A stretch of 64,000 nt of DNA, from the NCBI RefSeq assembly GCF_037975245.1, contig NC_092564.1:238601-302600 (forward strand). Direction: 5' to 3'. Below are positions 1 through 9,711 of this stretch, piece by piece. The notes under the pieces are model-generated. The model saw only the letters and a program-made list of their open reading frames with translations, was not told the DNA's origin and searched no databases. This DNA is from Apostichopus japonicus (Eukaryota > Echinodermata > Holothuroidea > Aspidochirotida > Stichopodidae). Position numbers and translations under genes: made by a program. Numbering within the stretch: the stretch's first letter is position 1; each line of letters opens with the position of its first letter.

Positions 1-1480
1 TATTAACATTCATTAGGCTAACGCTTGTGTGCCTAGTATGTAGGCTATGGCCTTTTATTATGTGATTCCAGATATGAGCCATTGACACCTTTCTACTCCC
101 CTCAAACATTTATACATCAGTTGAATTCTTGCTGTGGCAAAACTTTTGATGATAGTGTGCATAGGCTCACTGTATGAGTAGCAGTTACAGATTACCATTT
201 TTACACTCGCTACAATGCTGAGATGATTTAAATGTGAGTGCATCATTTTTAGATTTATTAATTTTCAGAAATCCCCCAATCTGCAATAGTTACAAGGAAG
301 TTTATGACAAATGAGGCCATTGAATTAAACGATGATGAATCTAACCAGTCAATTTGAAATTGCATTAAACTGATTGGAACTTAATAGACAGGCTTAGGGG
401 TTTTAGCTGGAAGTTTGGAGGTGGTTTTAATTAATAAAGGCGACTTGGGTAACCTATTAAAAGTTCAGTTAAGGGTGGTACAATAAACACCAATCTTAAA
501 TAAAATGCGAGACATTCAGTCAAGCCTCTACACTTGTGATCTAGATAGAGATATCATTACATCAAAATTCAAATTTTGCATCGCAATTATTAAAAATAAA
601 ATACAAAATTGTATGGTAGTGAAAGCCAATATTCTTCCTTGTCACAACTGCAATAAGGGATTCCCCTTCTATCATTTCTTTTCCCACTATTGGGAGCGGG
701 TGAAATTAATGAATGGCCAAGTCACTTTTAACTACCATGTTATAGTTTGCAAACCATGTTATACACTTACGGTGTTTGATCTTGAGGGTGTTTTTAGTAC
801 GTTATTTAACTTGATACTCAATTATCCATGACCAAGTACAAAACATATGTTGGTCATGTCATATTTGCCTCTTCTGTCGTACCAGGTATACGCCAGGCTA
901 AATGGCTTGTGACACTACTGTACATTAGCACTATAGAAGCCAAACTCAACCTCCGCAGCAGCCACAGAAGTGTTAGCTTTGTCCATGTCCATATGACAGC
1001 TATTGCTTAAGTAGCAGAATTTACGTTACAGCAAGTTGCTTCAAACAATTTCTTTTTGCGCTCTTTTTAAACCTCTAACTGATCGCAAGGCTGCAAAGTT
1101 GTGTACATGTATTCTATACTGTGATGCATCGTGTGCACCAGCTTGTTATACATGAAGTTAAAGCAGACATAAGCTCTGGGTTTTAGCAGTGTACATGCGG
1201 TAGGGATAATTTTCTAATTCCATTTGTGTAATAACTAAGCAAAATAAAGTTTCCCTGAATTTTACGCGAATTTCCCAATTATTTTTTTACCCATTTGAAC
1301 AACGGTCATTTTGTTATTTTGAGTATTGAGGGCACTTCAAAAGTGACGTAGGCAAGCCACTCCGTAATGTAACTTCGAAACAATGAAGCTTTGCATACGA
1401 GTTATAGTCTATTCACAATAGGTTCCAGCATCTCGCTTAGCTTATTTCGCTGGTTAAAATGCCTGAATGCCAAGCCTTTG
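1..1480. other. AT-rich stretch without a recognisable gene
   Basis: Open frames on the plus strand here (for example 505-831 and 828-1010) have no recognisable domain and no convincing splice signals. No tandem array or terminal inverted repeat was seen. It may be intergenic, or intron or 3' flank of the minus-strand CFAP410 gene, whose last exons were not located. Confidence 0.5.
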
Positions 1481-1486
1481 GTTGTG

Positions 1487-1786
1487 TTAACCGAATTCAG
1501 GTCTGTTGGTCAGACATTCTCCTGCGTTCAACTCAGCTTTTTCCGCGAACAATCCATGGCAGCATACCCTCTCCTTCTCGCTTTCCAATAGCGAACAGAG
1601 CGCACACAGATACCATTCTTCGCAGTGGCTCGCAGAACTGGTACTCGTATCAGCAATGGGATTCGAGCAAACATCACCAACAGTCGCGGACTGTGATTCT
1701 TTGCACAACTCCTCCTCTCGATGTCTCAGTTCTTCCTCTAAATATTCTGGTTCGAAAAGATATGATTCCAATTCAAAGGCTTCCAT
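1487..1786 (-). CDS. P2RX7_C-like cysteine-domain protein, short ORF (99 aa)
   Basis: The frame starts at an ATG in an AAAATGG context and ends in TAA. Seen: an acidic N-terminal block with YLFEPEY at residues 9-15 followed by EEEL, a Ser/Thr-rich linker at about 40-54, then W58, C61, C64, C75-C76, C91 and the ending NRPEF. From memory of the family, this order (FEPEYT-EEEL, then W-C-x-C-x2-C, then CC, then C-x-T-x-x-x-F) is that of the domain named after the P2X7 intracellular C-terminus, which in fishes and invertebrates also occurs as many stand-alone proteins of unknown role, probably metal or nucleotide binding. Here the first cysteine after the tryptophan is tyrosine, and the frame stops where the family usually continues with a hydrophobic LC-x-N segment. 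It could be a partial exon with a weak GTTAAC donor, a truncated copy or a short gene. A plus-strand frame overlaps it, but only this frame gives a family match. Confidence 0.6.
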   Translation of the reverse strand: MEAFELESYLFEPEYLEEELRHREEELCKESQSATVGDVCSNPIADTSTSSASHCEEWYLCALCSLLESEKERVCCHGLFAEKAELNAGECLTNRPEFG

Positions 1787-1844
1787 TTTCTTCTTTCAAG
1801 ATATTTGCTCGACAGTAAATGATTTAACTTTTGGAGTGCAATGA

Positions 1845-4340
1845 TGGATGTAAGTAACGCTATCGCTAGGACTGAGTATGCGGTGAGAGCAATCTAAACA
1901 CGATAAAATCAAATCGTTGAAAAGATCACAAAATTTATATTTCCACTGATACTTGTTACAATAATAAATTTTACACACTTTTTAAGCATTTTTTACAGAT
2001 CAATAAAGACATAAGATATTTTTTGATCGAAATTTTTTTCATTACTATTGTGAAAGTACAATTCTAATTGTTTTAGGGATTGGCAACTATTTTTTCTTGA
2101 AATACACCAAGTGGCTCGATTTCGTCACGGTATATCCGGGAACTGGCTCAATTCAAATAAAATGGCGCGACACATGAACTACATTCAAATCGTTTTTTCA
2201 TCTCAAAGAAGGGATTTTTATGCTTTTCTATTGCTTTTACTGGAAAGACCATCTGCAATAAAAGCTAGGGTTTATTTCTCCTTTAATATCTATTGTGTTG
2301 TTGCCAGCTATTATGTGTAATGTGTTATGGTGTACTGTAAGAGGCTTATCTTGCAGAAGCAACAAGTAGCAAATATAACAGGACTTGGACTCTAGCTGCA
2401 AGCATTCAGGCAAGACTCAATATCATCTTGCCAGGCAATCATTGGCGGTTAAATTGATGAGCCGTCCATTAATTGTAGATCTCTTGGCTGCGTTTGTGAT
2501 TGGCTCTTAGAGCAAGGTGCTAATTAATATTAATATTTTTAGACACAGTATATGGCATCGTAGTAGTCTCCTCCACATGATAAGCAGAGCTTTAGTTAAT
2601 CACCACATTTGGCAGATCGATCTGGATAAGCATTCAAAAAAGAACGGTCTCATAATAATTATTCACTGAATTTGATTTAATCTCTAAATGTGACTCAACT
2701 TACTTAACCATTGATTGAACTTCATCATACTCACAATAATCTGAGGACTGAATAAATCAACAGCTTCAAAACCTAACTCTTATTCAACCCCCGGCAATAT
2801 CCTCTAACCAAACCCTCTAGCTGTAGATAATCCCGTAATCGAGATGCTCCCTTTCGTTTTCATGAAACAAGTACAAAATTGAAGAAATATTCAAAACACA
2901 CCAAGATTAACAGTTTATTCATCAATCTTTATTGATAACTATTCATGCAAGTAGATTTCCACCCCAACTGCCCTGGTCAGTGAAGATGTTCCCTTCATGT
3001 GGTTGGATGCTTAAAATTAGTTATGTATTCACTTGTCCTATTTCCATTAGGACAATTTCCTACAAGTTTGATTAATGAGATGTCTTTGGTTTAATCTGCA
3101 CTTCACTATTAAAAGCTTGTTGCATTAAACCCATGGCTGGAAGAAGAACAAGCCTAGGTAGTTAGTGACAAGAGAGTGTGTAGTCAGGCTTAACTTTCAA
3201 ACACTTTCTACTACTAATATCATAATTACTTGTGGTTTGTGAACTTTCTCATCATTAAGTTTAGAGGCGGATTGGATGCTCTGAGTGATTCATCACCAAT
3301 TACACACAGTCATGATCATTTCTTGATCTTGGCAAATTAAGAGTTTTGTCCTTGCATCTAGATGTCAGCTGTCTGAGAAAGTTATCATCCCTTGGAGCCA
3401 TGCTGTCTGTAACCATGATAAAAGTCACAGTCACTCAACACTTACAATCCCTGAGATATCACACCAAACTACACTACACCACCAAACAATATCAAATACA
3501 CCATTCATTCTTACTGCCAGACTCTAGCATTTTGCAATCTGATAAGTTGTGCTCTTACCTTCAAGGAAGATTGGGTCTTCTTCATAAGGTAAATTTAAGA
3601 TTTGTGCACGGTTTGTGCTTGCAGAACTTACCTAATTCGATAATTGCAAAAGACATAAGACCACAGAAGTTACTGCCAATGTGAAAGACAAGCTCACACT
3701 AATAATGCTTGTAGGTTATGACTAACTGAAGGTTAGCAAATCAAAGAACAAATTTGCACAATTGCTTTCAACACACCATCATCAAAGTGGTGGTTACTCA
3801 TCAAATTAATAATCATACAAATTAGGTAGCATTCTGAGAGTGATTTCTTTTTCTCCATGTTTCTAACAATAAAGGGCAATCTCTTTGTTTTTCAAAGGTG
3901 GAAGGACAACTCTTCTTGTCTACGGAAACTATTTGTGAGTCACACTTAAGATTCATATTTTAAGGAATGCCTTAGGGAATGACATCCTCCACATAGTACA
4001 AGTTGAAAATTTGCATTTCCTTGTAAAATTACCTCAAGGCAAGCAATGAATGCAGTCAATATGTTACATACTAAAATAAAGCTAGCTGCAGCATTATATC
4101 ATTCAGCAAGAAGTACAGGGATGGTAACAAGTTACAGTTTACTGTACACATATATGACAAAAACAGCAAGGTTAGATGCTGATGAAGCACCACTGCAGCA
4201 CATTGAACTGAAGTGGGCAGCCTTCAGGAACAAGGACAGTAGAGGGATGAGAGTCACAATAATAGGGAACAAGTGGTCAAGGAAACAGGGAAGGGATGGT
4301 CAGGTGAAGTTAAGAGGGCTTTGGGATGGGTGAAACAATA
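1845..4340. other. stretch without a supported gene
   Basis: This lies downstream of the last CFAP410 exon found on the minus strand, so that gene's C-terminal exons should be here or beyond position 1. I looked on the minus strand for the conserved C-terminal helical segment and for phase-compatible exons and found none. A TTTATT (AATAAA on the minus strand) near 2913 could be a minus-strand polyadenylation signal. Plus-strand frames at 3346-3684 and 4046-4333 show no domain. Confidence 0.4.
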
Positions 4341-4348
4341 ACACTTAC

Positions 4349-4505
4349 TTTGTTTCCTCAAGAGTCATGAATTCAATGGAGCTATCTCTGTTTTCTTTGT
4401 CTTCGCAGTTGGGAATGTGGCCATTGGTACTGGTATATGATGGTGATGGTACAGGTAACTCTTCTCCATCCTCCATAGCTCTGTTGACTTCATCATTTGT
4501 CACAG
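4349..4505 (-). CDS. CFAP410: CFAP410 exon (LRR cap and start of acidic linker)
   Basis: This 157-nt minus-strand exon has a pyrimidine-rich acceptor ending CCCTCAAG and a GTAAGT donor (4343-4348). It enters with 2 nt of a codon. Joined to the single A left by the exon at 25467-25737, it continues as I-T-V-T-N-D-E-V-N-R-A-M-E-D-G-E-E-L, which parallels the human protein just after its LDN motif (A-V-T-E-E-E-L-S-R-A-L-S-E-G-E-E). The rest (Pro/Ser then Glu/Asp rich) is the family's variable linker. It leaves 2 nt, so the coding sequence must continue downstream. A 29-bp satellite fragment lies just inside the preceding intron. Phase match plus local similarity makes the assignment strong despite the 21-kb intron. 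Confidence 0.85.
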
Positions 4506-4530
4506 CTTGAGGGAGAGAAGCAGCAAACAT

Positions 4531-4559
4531 AATGTGTATCATCCCTTAGTATGTCTTAA
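4531..4559 (+). repeat. orphan 29-bp fragment of the 113-bp satellite
   Basis: Positions 4531-4559 are identical over 29 bases to 12431-12459, inside the first unit of the tandem array at 12345-12824. The fragment begins 26 nt upstream (in transcript sense) of the CFAP410 exon at 4349-4505, so it sits close to the branch-point region. Confidence 0.8.
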
Positions 4560-4871
4560 AGGCGATATCGCTCGTAGACTTTTTTTTGAGGGCGCTGGCA
4601 TTATCGAGGTTTCAGCGAGGTTTAATGGGACCCATATTAATCACGTGACCTCGGTGGCAAATTTAGATCAGTGAATAGCACAGGCAAGCGTATGCGTAAC
4701 AAGCCCGTACCCATGCACACAATGTTATAACACAGCATTTCAGATTACTGTATTGTTTACCGCAAAGGATTTTCGTACGCGATAGTTTGTTGTTTGTGTG
4801 CCTTTTGAGTAAAGAATACTGTACGATTTTCGTACAAATACATTCGATTAGACTAGAGTATAGTGACAATC

Positions 4872-5149
4872 ATGGAAAAGGGATCAGGGCAAGGAGAATC
4901 GGGCGAAAGAAAACGACCTTATCCTGGAACGAGCGTAGGTTCAATTGGAGGAAAGCCATTGTTGCATGGACCTGACAAAAACAGCAGTGCAAAGGAACAA
5001 CAGCGACGAAGAGATGCCACGAAGATCTATCTTCTACGTTCCTACGTAAACTGGCAAATGGAGAAAGAACTCTACAAACATGTCCACGATTTGACTACTG
5101 TTAGCAACGCAGATTTCGCAGAACATTTGCTTCAGGATCACACAAAAAG
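4872..5149 (+). CDS. Uncharacterised 193-aa protein, exon 1
   Basis: The function is not recognised. The ATG at 4872 follows in-frame stops with only a GTG between, and the exon ends at a GTAATG donor (5150). The three exons total 582 nt with compatible phases (2 then 1) and end in TGA. The protein begins Gly/Lys/Pro-rich and basic (1-45), then has a compact segment at about 46-95 (RRRDATKIYLLRSYVNWQM, then SNADFAEHLLQDH). Its layout of a hydrophobic strand, an aromatic helix, 'x-A-D-F-A-x-H-L-L' and a closing H-x-x-R resembles a small helical domain I associate with lineage-specific invertebrate proteins; no name can be given. The middle is Ser/Thr/Gln rich and the C-terminus aromatic. No signal peptide or membrane segment is seen. 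It lies in the large CFAP410 intron on the opposite strand. A CACGTG box at about 4645 is upstream. Confidence 0.65.
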
Positions 5150-5774
5150 GTAATGATTTGCTAAGCTAGGCTAAAACTGTATAGGGTAATACTAGTACAT
5201 AGTAGTACTACAGGGTATTGTCTTAGGTAACTGTCAGTATTGCGAAGTACAGAAAACTGCAAAGTTCGGACAACCCTAAGAAATACACGATTTCACCATG
5301 ATAACCTGCAAGCGAGAGCCAATATCACTAAAAACTAGGAAGCTACAGTTATTTCCTCTCCAAAATGACCCGTGCGCAAGTATGTACGTACATATCTGTC
5401 AATAAAATGAAGATAGTTTTTGGGGTATTTTAAGGCTTAGGTGTTCGAACTTCGCAGTGTCTATGCTATTGTATTTGTAACATAGGCCTACATGATTTGA
5501 TGAGCCTAGGCTTTGTAACTAGGCCTATCATTCATTATTTTTCCAATGGACCTAGCGTATGCTAACCTTATCATACTTATCCTAGCACAAAATAGCAGTA
5601 AGTTGTATTACTGAGTCATCATCATCACTGTTTGTGAATGCTTGTCATGAGGATACTGTATAGGCCGTGGCTATTCTTACGACTAGTGGTAACAATTATT
5701 TATAAACTATTCTTACGACAAAGGCAAATTCATGTGCTGTAAAGTAAATAAAGCAACTGCGCATGTGGTAGGGG

Positions 5775-5816
5775 TAACCCTAAACATAACCCTAAACCTC
5801 AATCCTAACCCTAACC
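5775..5816 (+). repeat. degenerate telomere-like CCCTAA tract
   Basis: Several TAACCC/CCCTAA phrases occur in 42 bp with interruptions (TAACCCTAAACATAACCC, then CCTAACCCTAACC). TTAGGG is the usual animal telomere repeat, so this resembles a short interstitial telomeric tract; it is too short and degenerate to mean more. It lies in the left arm of the outer MITE. Confidence 0.45.
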
Positions 5817-5859
5817 GGAAGTTATTGTTACTCCTCGTTGTAAAATTAGTACTCCTAAT

Positions 5860-6851
5860 CACTGGCGGATCCAAGGCCTTTGTTTGGGAGGGGCCAAGGT
5901 GGCATTAGAGTGATATGGGGGAGGGGTCTAAGGGGAGGGGGTGTCCCCCTCCCCTTTGGAAAATTTTCTATTGCTGAATGCCCTCAGATGCAATTTGGTG
6001 CCACAAAAGTGTACAATGGTGATGTTAATTTACTTCTAAAAAAAATGTTTCCCAGGTGTAATTTTCTAAAATATTTATAAAACAAAGTTCCGATCATCTT
6101 TCTCAAGAAATTTTATTTCTCATAGGTTATAAATTTCTTACAACCAGCCTGTAACTGTAAATCCTCATGCTCATACATTTACATAGCTCCCAACTCTTGA
6201 GAAGGCAAATGCTGGTCCATGCCACGTATTGCCGTCCTGGGGGAGGGGTATAATGGGAGGGGGTGTCCCCCCCCCCTTTTGAATTTTTTGGAATCCTGGT
6301 GATGCCTACATGTAAAATGGTGTAACTTAGAAAGGCTTTTGTCACCCAAAATTTTCTGAGAAATATGCATTTTTTTGTGTGTAACATCAATAAATTGAAT
6401 AGTAGGTGATAATTCATTCTTTCCCGTGGCATGAAAATGTTCGCTGCTCGCCCCAATGAAAAGAAATATAGGCTAATTTGAGGTTCAAATGATGCTGTAA
6501 AGGAGGTTTTATACTCTATTATGCTAAATGCTAAAGAAATGATGGTTGCTAAGTCAAAATTTGATGCAAATTTTTTTATGTATACTTGACAATTACAATG
6601 CGGTTTTTTCGGACGCTTGTGCGGGTCAGCGGGTTGGGTGTTAGAATGCGGGTCTAATTCCCGCGAATTGCGGGTCAGTTGGGAGCTCTGCATTTAATTT
6701 TAAACCAGAAAACGAAAAGGTTTAGACTAGTCTACCACTGCTATTCCTCTCGATTTTTTTAATTTCCAATCATATGATTTAGCGGATACAGGAAACACTT
6801 TTTAGCTCACCTTTGGGGGGGGGGGGCATGGCCCCCTTGGATCCGCCAGTG
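5860..6851. mobile_element. hAT-like MITE nested in the outer MITE
   Basis: The ends are perfect inverted repeats (CACTGGCGGATCCAAGG at 5860-5876 and its complement ending at 6851). They are flanked by a perfect 8-bp duplication CTCCTAAT (5852-5859 and 6852-6859), the hAT signature. The 992-bp interior has G/C homopolymer blocks, repeated 'GGAGGGGGTGTCCCCC' phrases near 5933 and 6255, and no transposase frame. It is non-autonomous. The clean duplication shows it inserted into the outer element. Confidence 0.85.
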
Positions 6852-6894
6852 CTCCTAATCATAAAAATAGCAACTGCCCATGCGTATCGGAAAT

Positions 6895-6920
6895 TATTCT
6901 TACGACTAGTCGTAAGAATA
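6895..6920. repeat. perfect 26-bp palindrome
   Basis: TATTCTTACGACT is followed at once by its own reverse complement, with no spacer. The right half belongs to the right terminal repeat of the outer MITE; the left half lies just inside it. Confidence 0.85.
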
Positions 6921-6939
6921 GCCACTTTTTACTGTATAC

Positions 6940-8537
6940 AGTTAAAAATTAAAATATCCTTCCTAAAGAAGACTGACAGGGATGGGGGGTCTTTAGTTTC
7001 ACTCCTCATATATATGCCATGGAAAGCTGGGCCTTCTCATCACCAAAAAGTAAACTGTTTTTGCCTCAACAAATTGATGGAAATATATTTTCTAACCACT
7101 AGGCCTAGGTGATCTGTTCATCCCCACCCCCTCCATGTTCTAAATTGTTATCAGCTGTCCTTGTTTGAAGAATAATTCTTGTGAATGAGCATTTGAAGAA
7201 AAGCCTCACCTATGCCCAGTCATAATTAACTAGGCATATAACATAACCTATAGTATTAGTAATAAGTATCTGAATTTAGTGTTCATAGTAACTGTATTCC
7301 CTAATTTTGTAATATACACCAGTGAGGAAGGCCTACTGTGCTGTACAAGTACAACCACATGGACCTGCAATTTTTCCTATAAAAATAATGCATCTACATA
7401 AATAATTTAGAATCACTCCTAACTGATTCACATGTTTTCACACCGCTGCGTATGCAACTAGACCTTAGGTTTTTCCAAGGTCAGCCACAGCCAGCATATA
7501 TGCAATCAAGTTTTAATGGTTCATTTGGGCAACAGGGTGTTATACTGTTATCTACTGACTGTCTGTCCTTATTCCAGCAATCATGTGTACATTTCTGTGT
7601 TTGGGATTTTTGAAGGAACCCAACTGCTATGCAAGAAATTAGGTAAATTAGCCTCACAAATTGAGGGACCATAGTACATATAGCTATACCTATATAAACC
7701 TTTATATAGCCATGCCTGGAGGTAAGAAAGTACCAGTTTTTTTGTGTAGGCCTGATGCTCATACTTCATGATGCTGTGCTAAGTTATCATATTTTTTATA
7801 TATAGTCAGTACTATGCTTGTTTTTGTTCAGCTTCTTGTGAATGATCTGATGTTTAGTGTTCAAAAATTATAATATCTATTAAATTTGGTGGCCGAAACT
7901 ATCTCTTGTGGAGAGTAATCTAGCGTTAAATTAATGGTAGTCTGAAATCAAGCTATTCATGTAAACAGGAATTTTTCACAATGGTGGGCTTATGTCATGG
8001 AGTAAGCTAGCATCTCAATTCTCACTCATGAAACCAACTGCTCACATAAACAGGAAGCTTACACAGTAGGTAAAAAATGAGTGTACATCAAACTTTGATC
8101 AAAAGACTGGACATCTTTTAGCGATATGAAACCAATCAGTTCACTAAGACAGGAAGTTTACATAGTAAATTTTACATTGACATGTGAGCTCAAGTTGTTG
8201 GGCAAGCAGTTGGGCACACAAAATTATCCTTACAATTCTTGAAAGGTACCGCGGTTTATGGATATGTTGAAGAAGAGTATGAAAGAATATCTCATTCTTA
8301 TCTGGGTTTAAATCAATGTGGGTTAACAATATGTTATTATTGAAATCTGCCTAAGTGTTTGTTTGTTACTTTTCTCTTTCATACTTTTTCTTGGGTAGGT
8401 ATGATAAACACATGTATGTTTGTAATGATTTGGTCATTACCAGATTCATTACGCATACAATTAAGCTTGGGGTGTACAGTAAAATTACTGTTTCAGTTAT
8501 ATGATTTACGGACAATTTTTTTTGTTTCATTGTATAG
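6940..8537 (+). other. remainder of intron 1 of the uncharacterised gene
   Basis: AT-rich sequence ending in a good acceptor (TTGTTTCATTGTATAG, 8522-8537). Frames on both strands are short and have no recognisable domain. Confidence 0.5.
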
Positions 8538-8638
8538 GTTTCAAATGCATCTTTTCCGGAAAGATGCTGAAAGTCAAACAGAGGCATTCTCAGCAGCTGT
8601 CACCACAGAAAGATCAGTTGACACTCAGAAAGGAGAAG
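8538..8638 (+). CDS. Uncharacterised 193-aa protein, exon 2
   Basis: This 101-nt exon lies between a TATAG acceptor and a GTAAAT donor. It completes the arginine codon split at the end of exon 1 (phase 2) and encodes a segment starting FQMHLFRKDAESQTEAF, then a Thr/Glu/Lys-rich stretch, leaving one G. It finishes the H-x-x-R-x motif begun in exon 1. Assignment rests on phase, splice sites and lack of stops; there is no homology support. Confidence 0.55.
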
Positions 8639-9508
8639 GTAAATTTATATGTTTATCCTTGCATGAATTACAGACTGGAAGAGCAGTGCTAATCTTATCT
8701 GATCTGATGTGATCAGAAAAATAATACAATTTCATTCTCATTAAATTCCAAAAGAAAAGAAAAAAATGGTAGCATATTGCTCATCCACTAAAAAGCATAC
8801 ATGTGTATGAAAATTTATAAAAGTAAGTGGGCCTGATATTATCAGGATCTTCTTTAGAGGCAAACTGACTAGTAACAGTAAATTCAAGAGACACAATAGA
8901 GCCTGGAACAGAGAGGACATGGTGAACACAAAGAAAGAAGTTAATGGTGTATTGAACAAAATGAGTCAGTGAAAGCAGAGGTATTTAGATAAACTGTGCT
9001 AAACTGCGTACAAAGCGAGGATTAAGTAAGGAGAGAGGGCGAATAAACTATAGCAGAATACAGAGATGTAGCAGGATAAAGTTAGTCATGTCCTTCCTGT
9101 ATATTGAGCCCATTCAGTTGAATGGTGCTAGGGCATTCCGTCCACTCTCTCTATCTCTGCTGTGGTGTACTGTGTCTGAGATGGTTAAATACGAATTTAG
9201 TTACCTGTTGGGACATGTCTTTAATGGTATGATTGGGCAGCTGAAAGTGTTCCCCTACTGGAGTCTCCATTTTCATGGTATTGACTTGTGACTAGAACTG
9301 CTTCTTGAGGGTGGTCTTGGTTTCACCAACATACTTATAACTTCAATGCCCTCTAAACTCAATGACACCATTTAAATTGAAATATCAGTTTCCAGTGCTG
9401 CATAAGTGTGATAAGTTCTAAACAAAAGGTATATTTTTAGTCACAGCCATAGAAGCTATAGCAGGATACTTGCAATCTAGTAACTCTTGTTTTATGTAAT
9501 CTCTACAG

Positions 9509-9711
9509 ATACACCTGATCCAGTTACTTCTACACCTCTCAAGAAGCCATCTGCCATTGTTCTGTCCAATGTCACCAGTAGGATTAGATATGGAGCAGCA
9601 TGGGAGAGAAACCTCAGACTATACGAATACACATTGCCACATTTACATGATCCTGAACAAAAGAGATCATACATATGGCAGGGACAAGCACTTTTCCCAG
9701 ACATTTGTTGA
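9509..9711 (+). CDS. Uncharacterised 193-aa protein, exon 3 (C-terminus)
   Basis: The acceptor CTCTACAG (9501-9508) is strong. The exon enters with the last 2 nt of a GAT codon and runs to TGA at 9709-9711. It encodes a Pro/Thr/Lys linker, then an aromatic, charged tail with RIRYGAAWERNLRLYEY and an ending rich in His, Trp and Phe. Such low-complexity-free coding sequence is rare in this window and supports a real exon. A longer isoform cannot be excluded. Confidence 0.55.

Larger units (their letters stand above)
5663..6929. mobile_element. Outer MITE-like element with GTGGCTATTC inverted ends
   Basis: The 21-bp motif GTGGCTATTCTTACGACTAG(T) at 5667-5687 recurs inverted at 6905-6925. Just outside, TACTGTATA occurs as a direct repeat (5654-5662 and 6930-6938), consistent with a 9-bp target duplication as made by Mutator-like or related transposases. 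The four outermost bases of the two ends do not pair, so the exact boundary is uncertain. Without the inner element it would be under 300 bp and non-coding. It lies in intron 1 of the plus-strand gene. Confidence 0.6.

Noticed and set aside
1459-1844. Overlapping plus-strand frames opposite the P2RX7_C-like ORF
   Set aside because: Ser-rich antisense shadows without domain similarity; the minus frame explains the conservation pattern.
3300-3406. Candidate terminal CFAP410 exon on the minus strand behind GGTTACAG
   Set aside because: Direct splicing from 4349 gives a stop after seven residues, and the open frame in another phase has no similarity to the CFAP410 C-terminus.
3559-3579. Candidate 21-nt CFAP410 exon on the minus strand with a GTAAGA donor
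   Set aside because: Entering with the 2 nt left by the 4349-4505 exon, the frame meets a TGA inside the exon for either plausible acceptor, and the acceptor has a weak pyrimidine tract.
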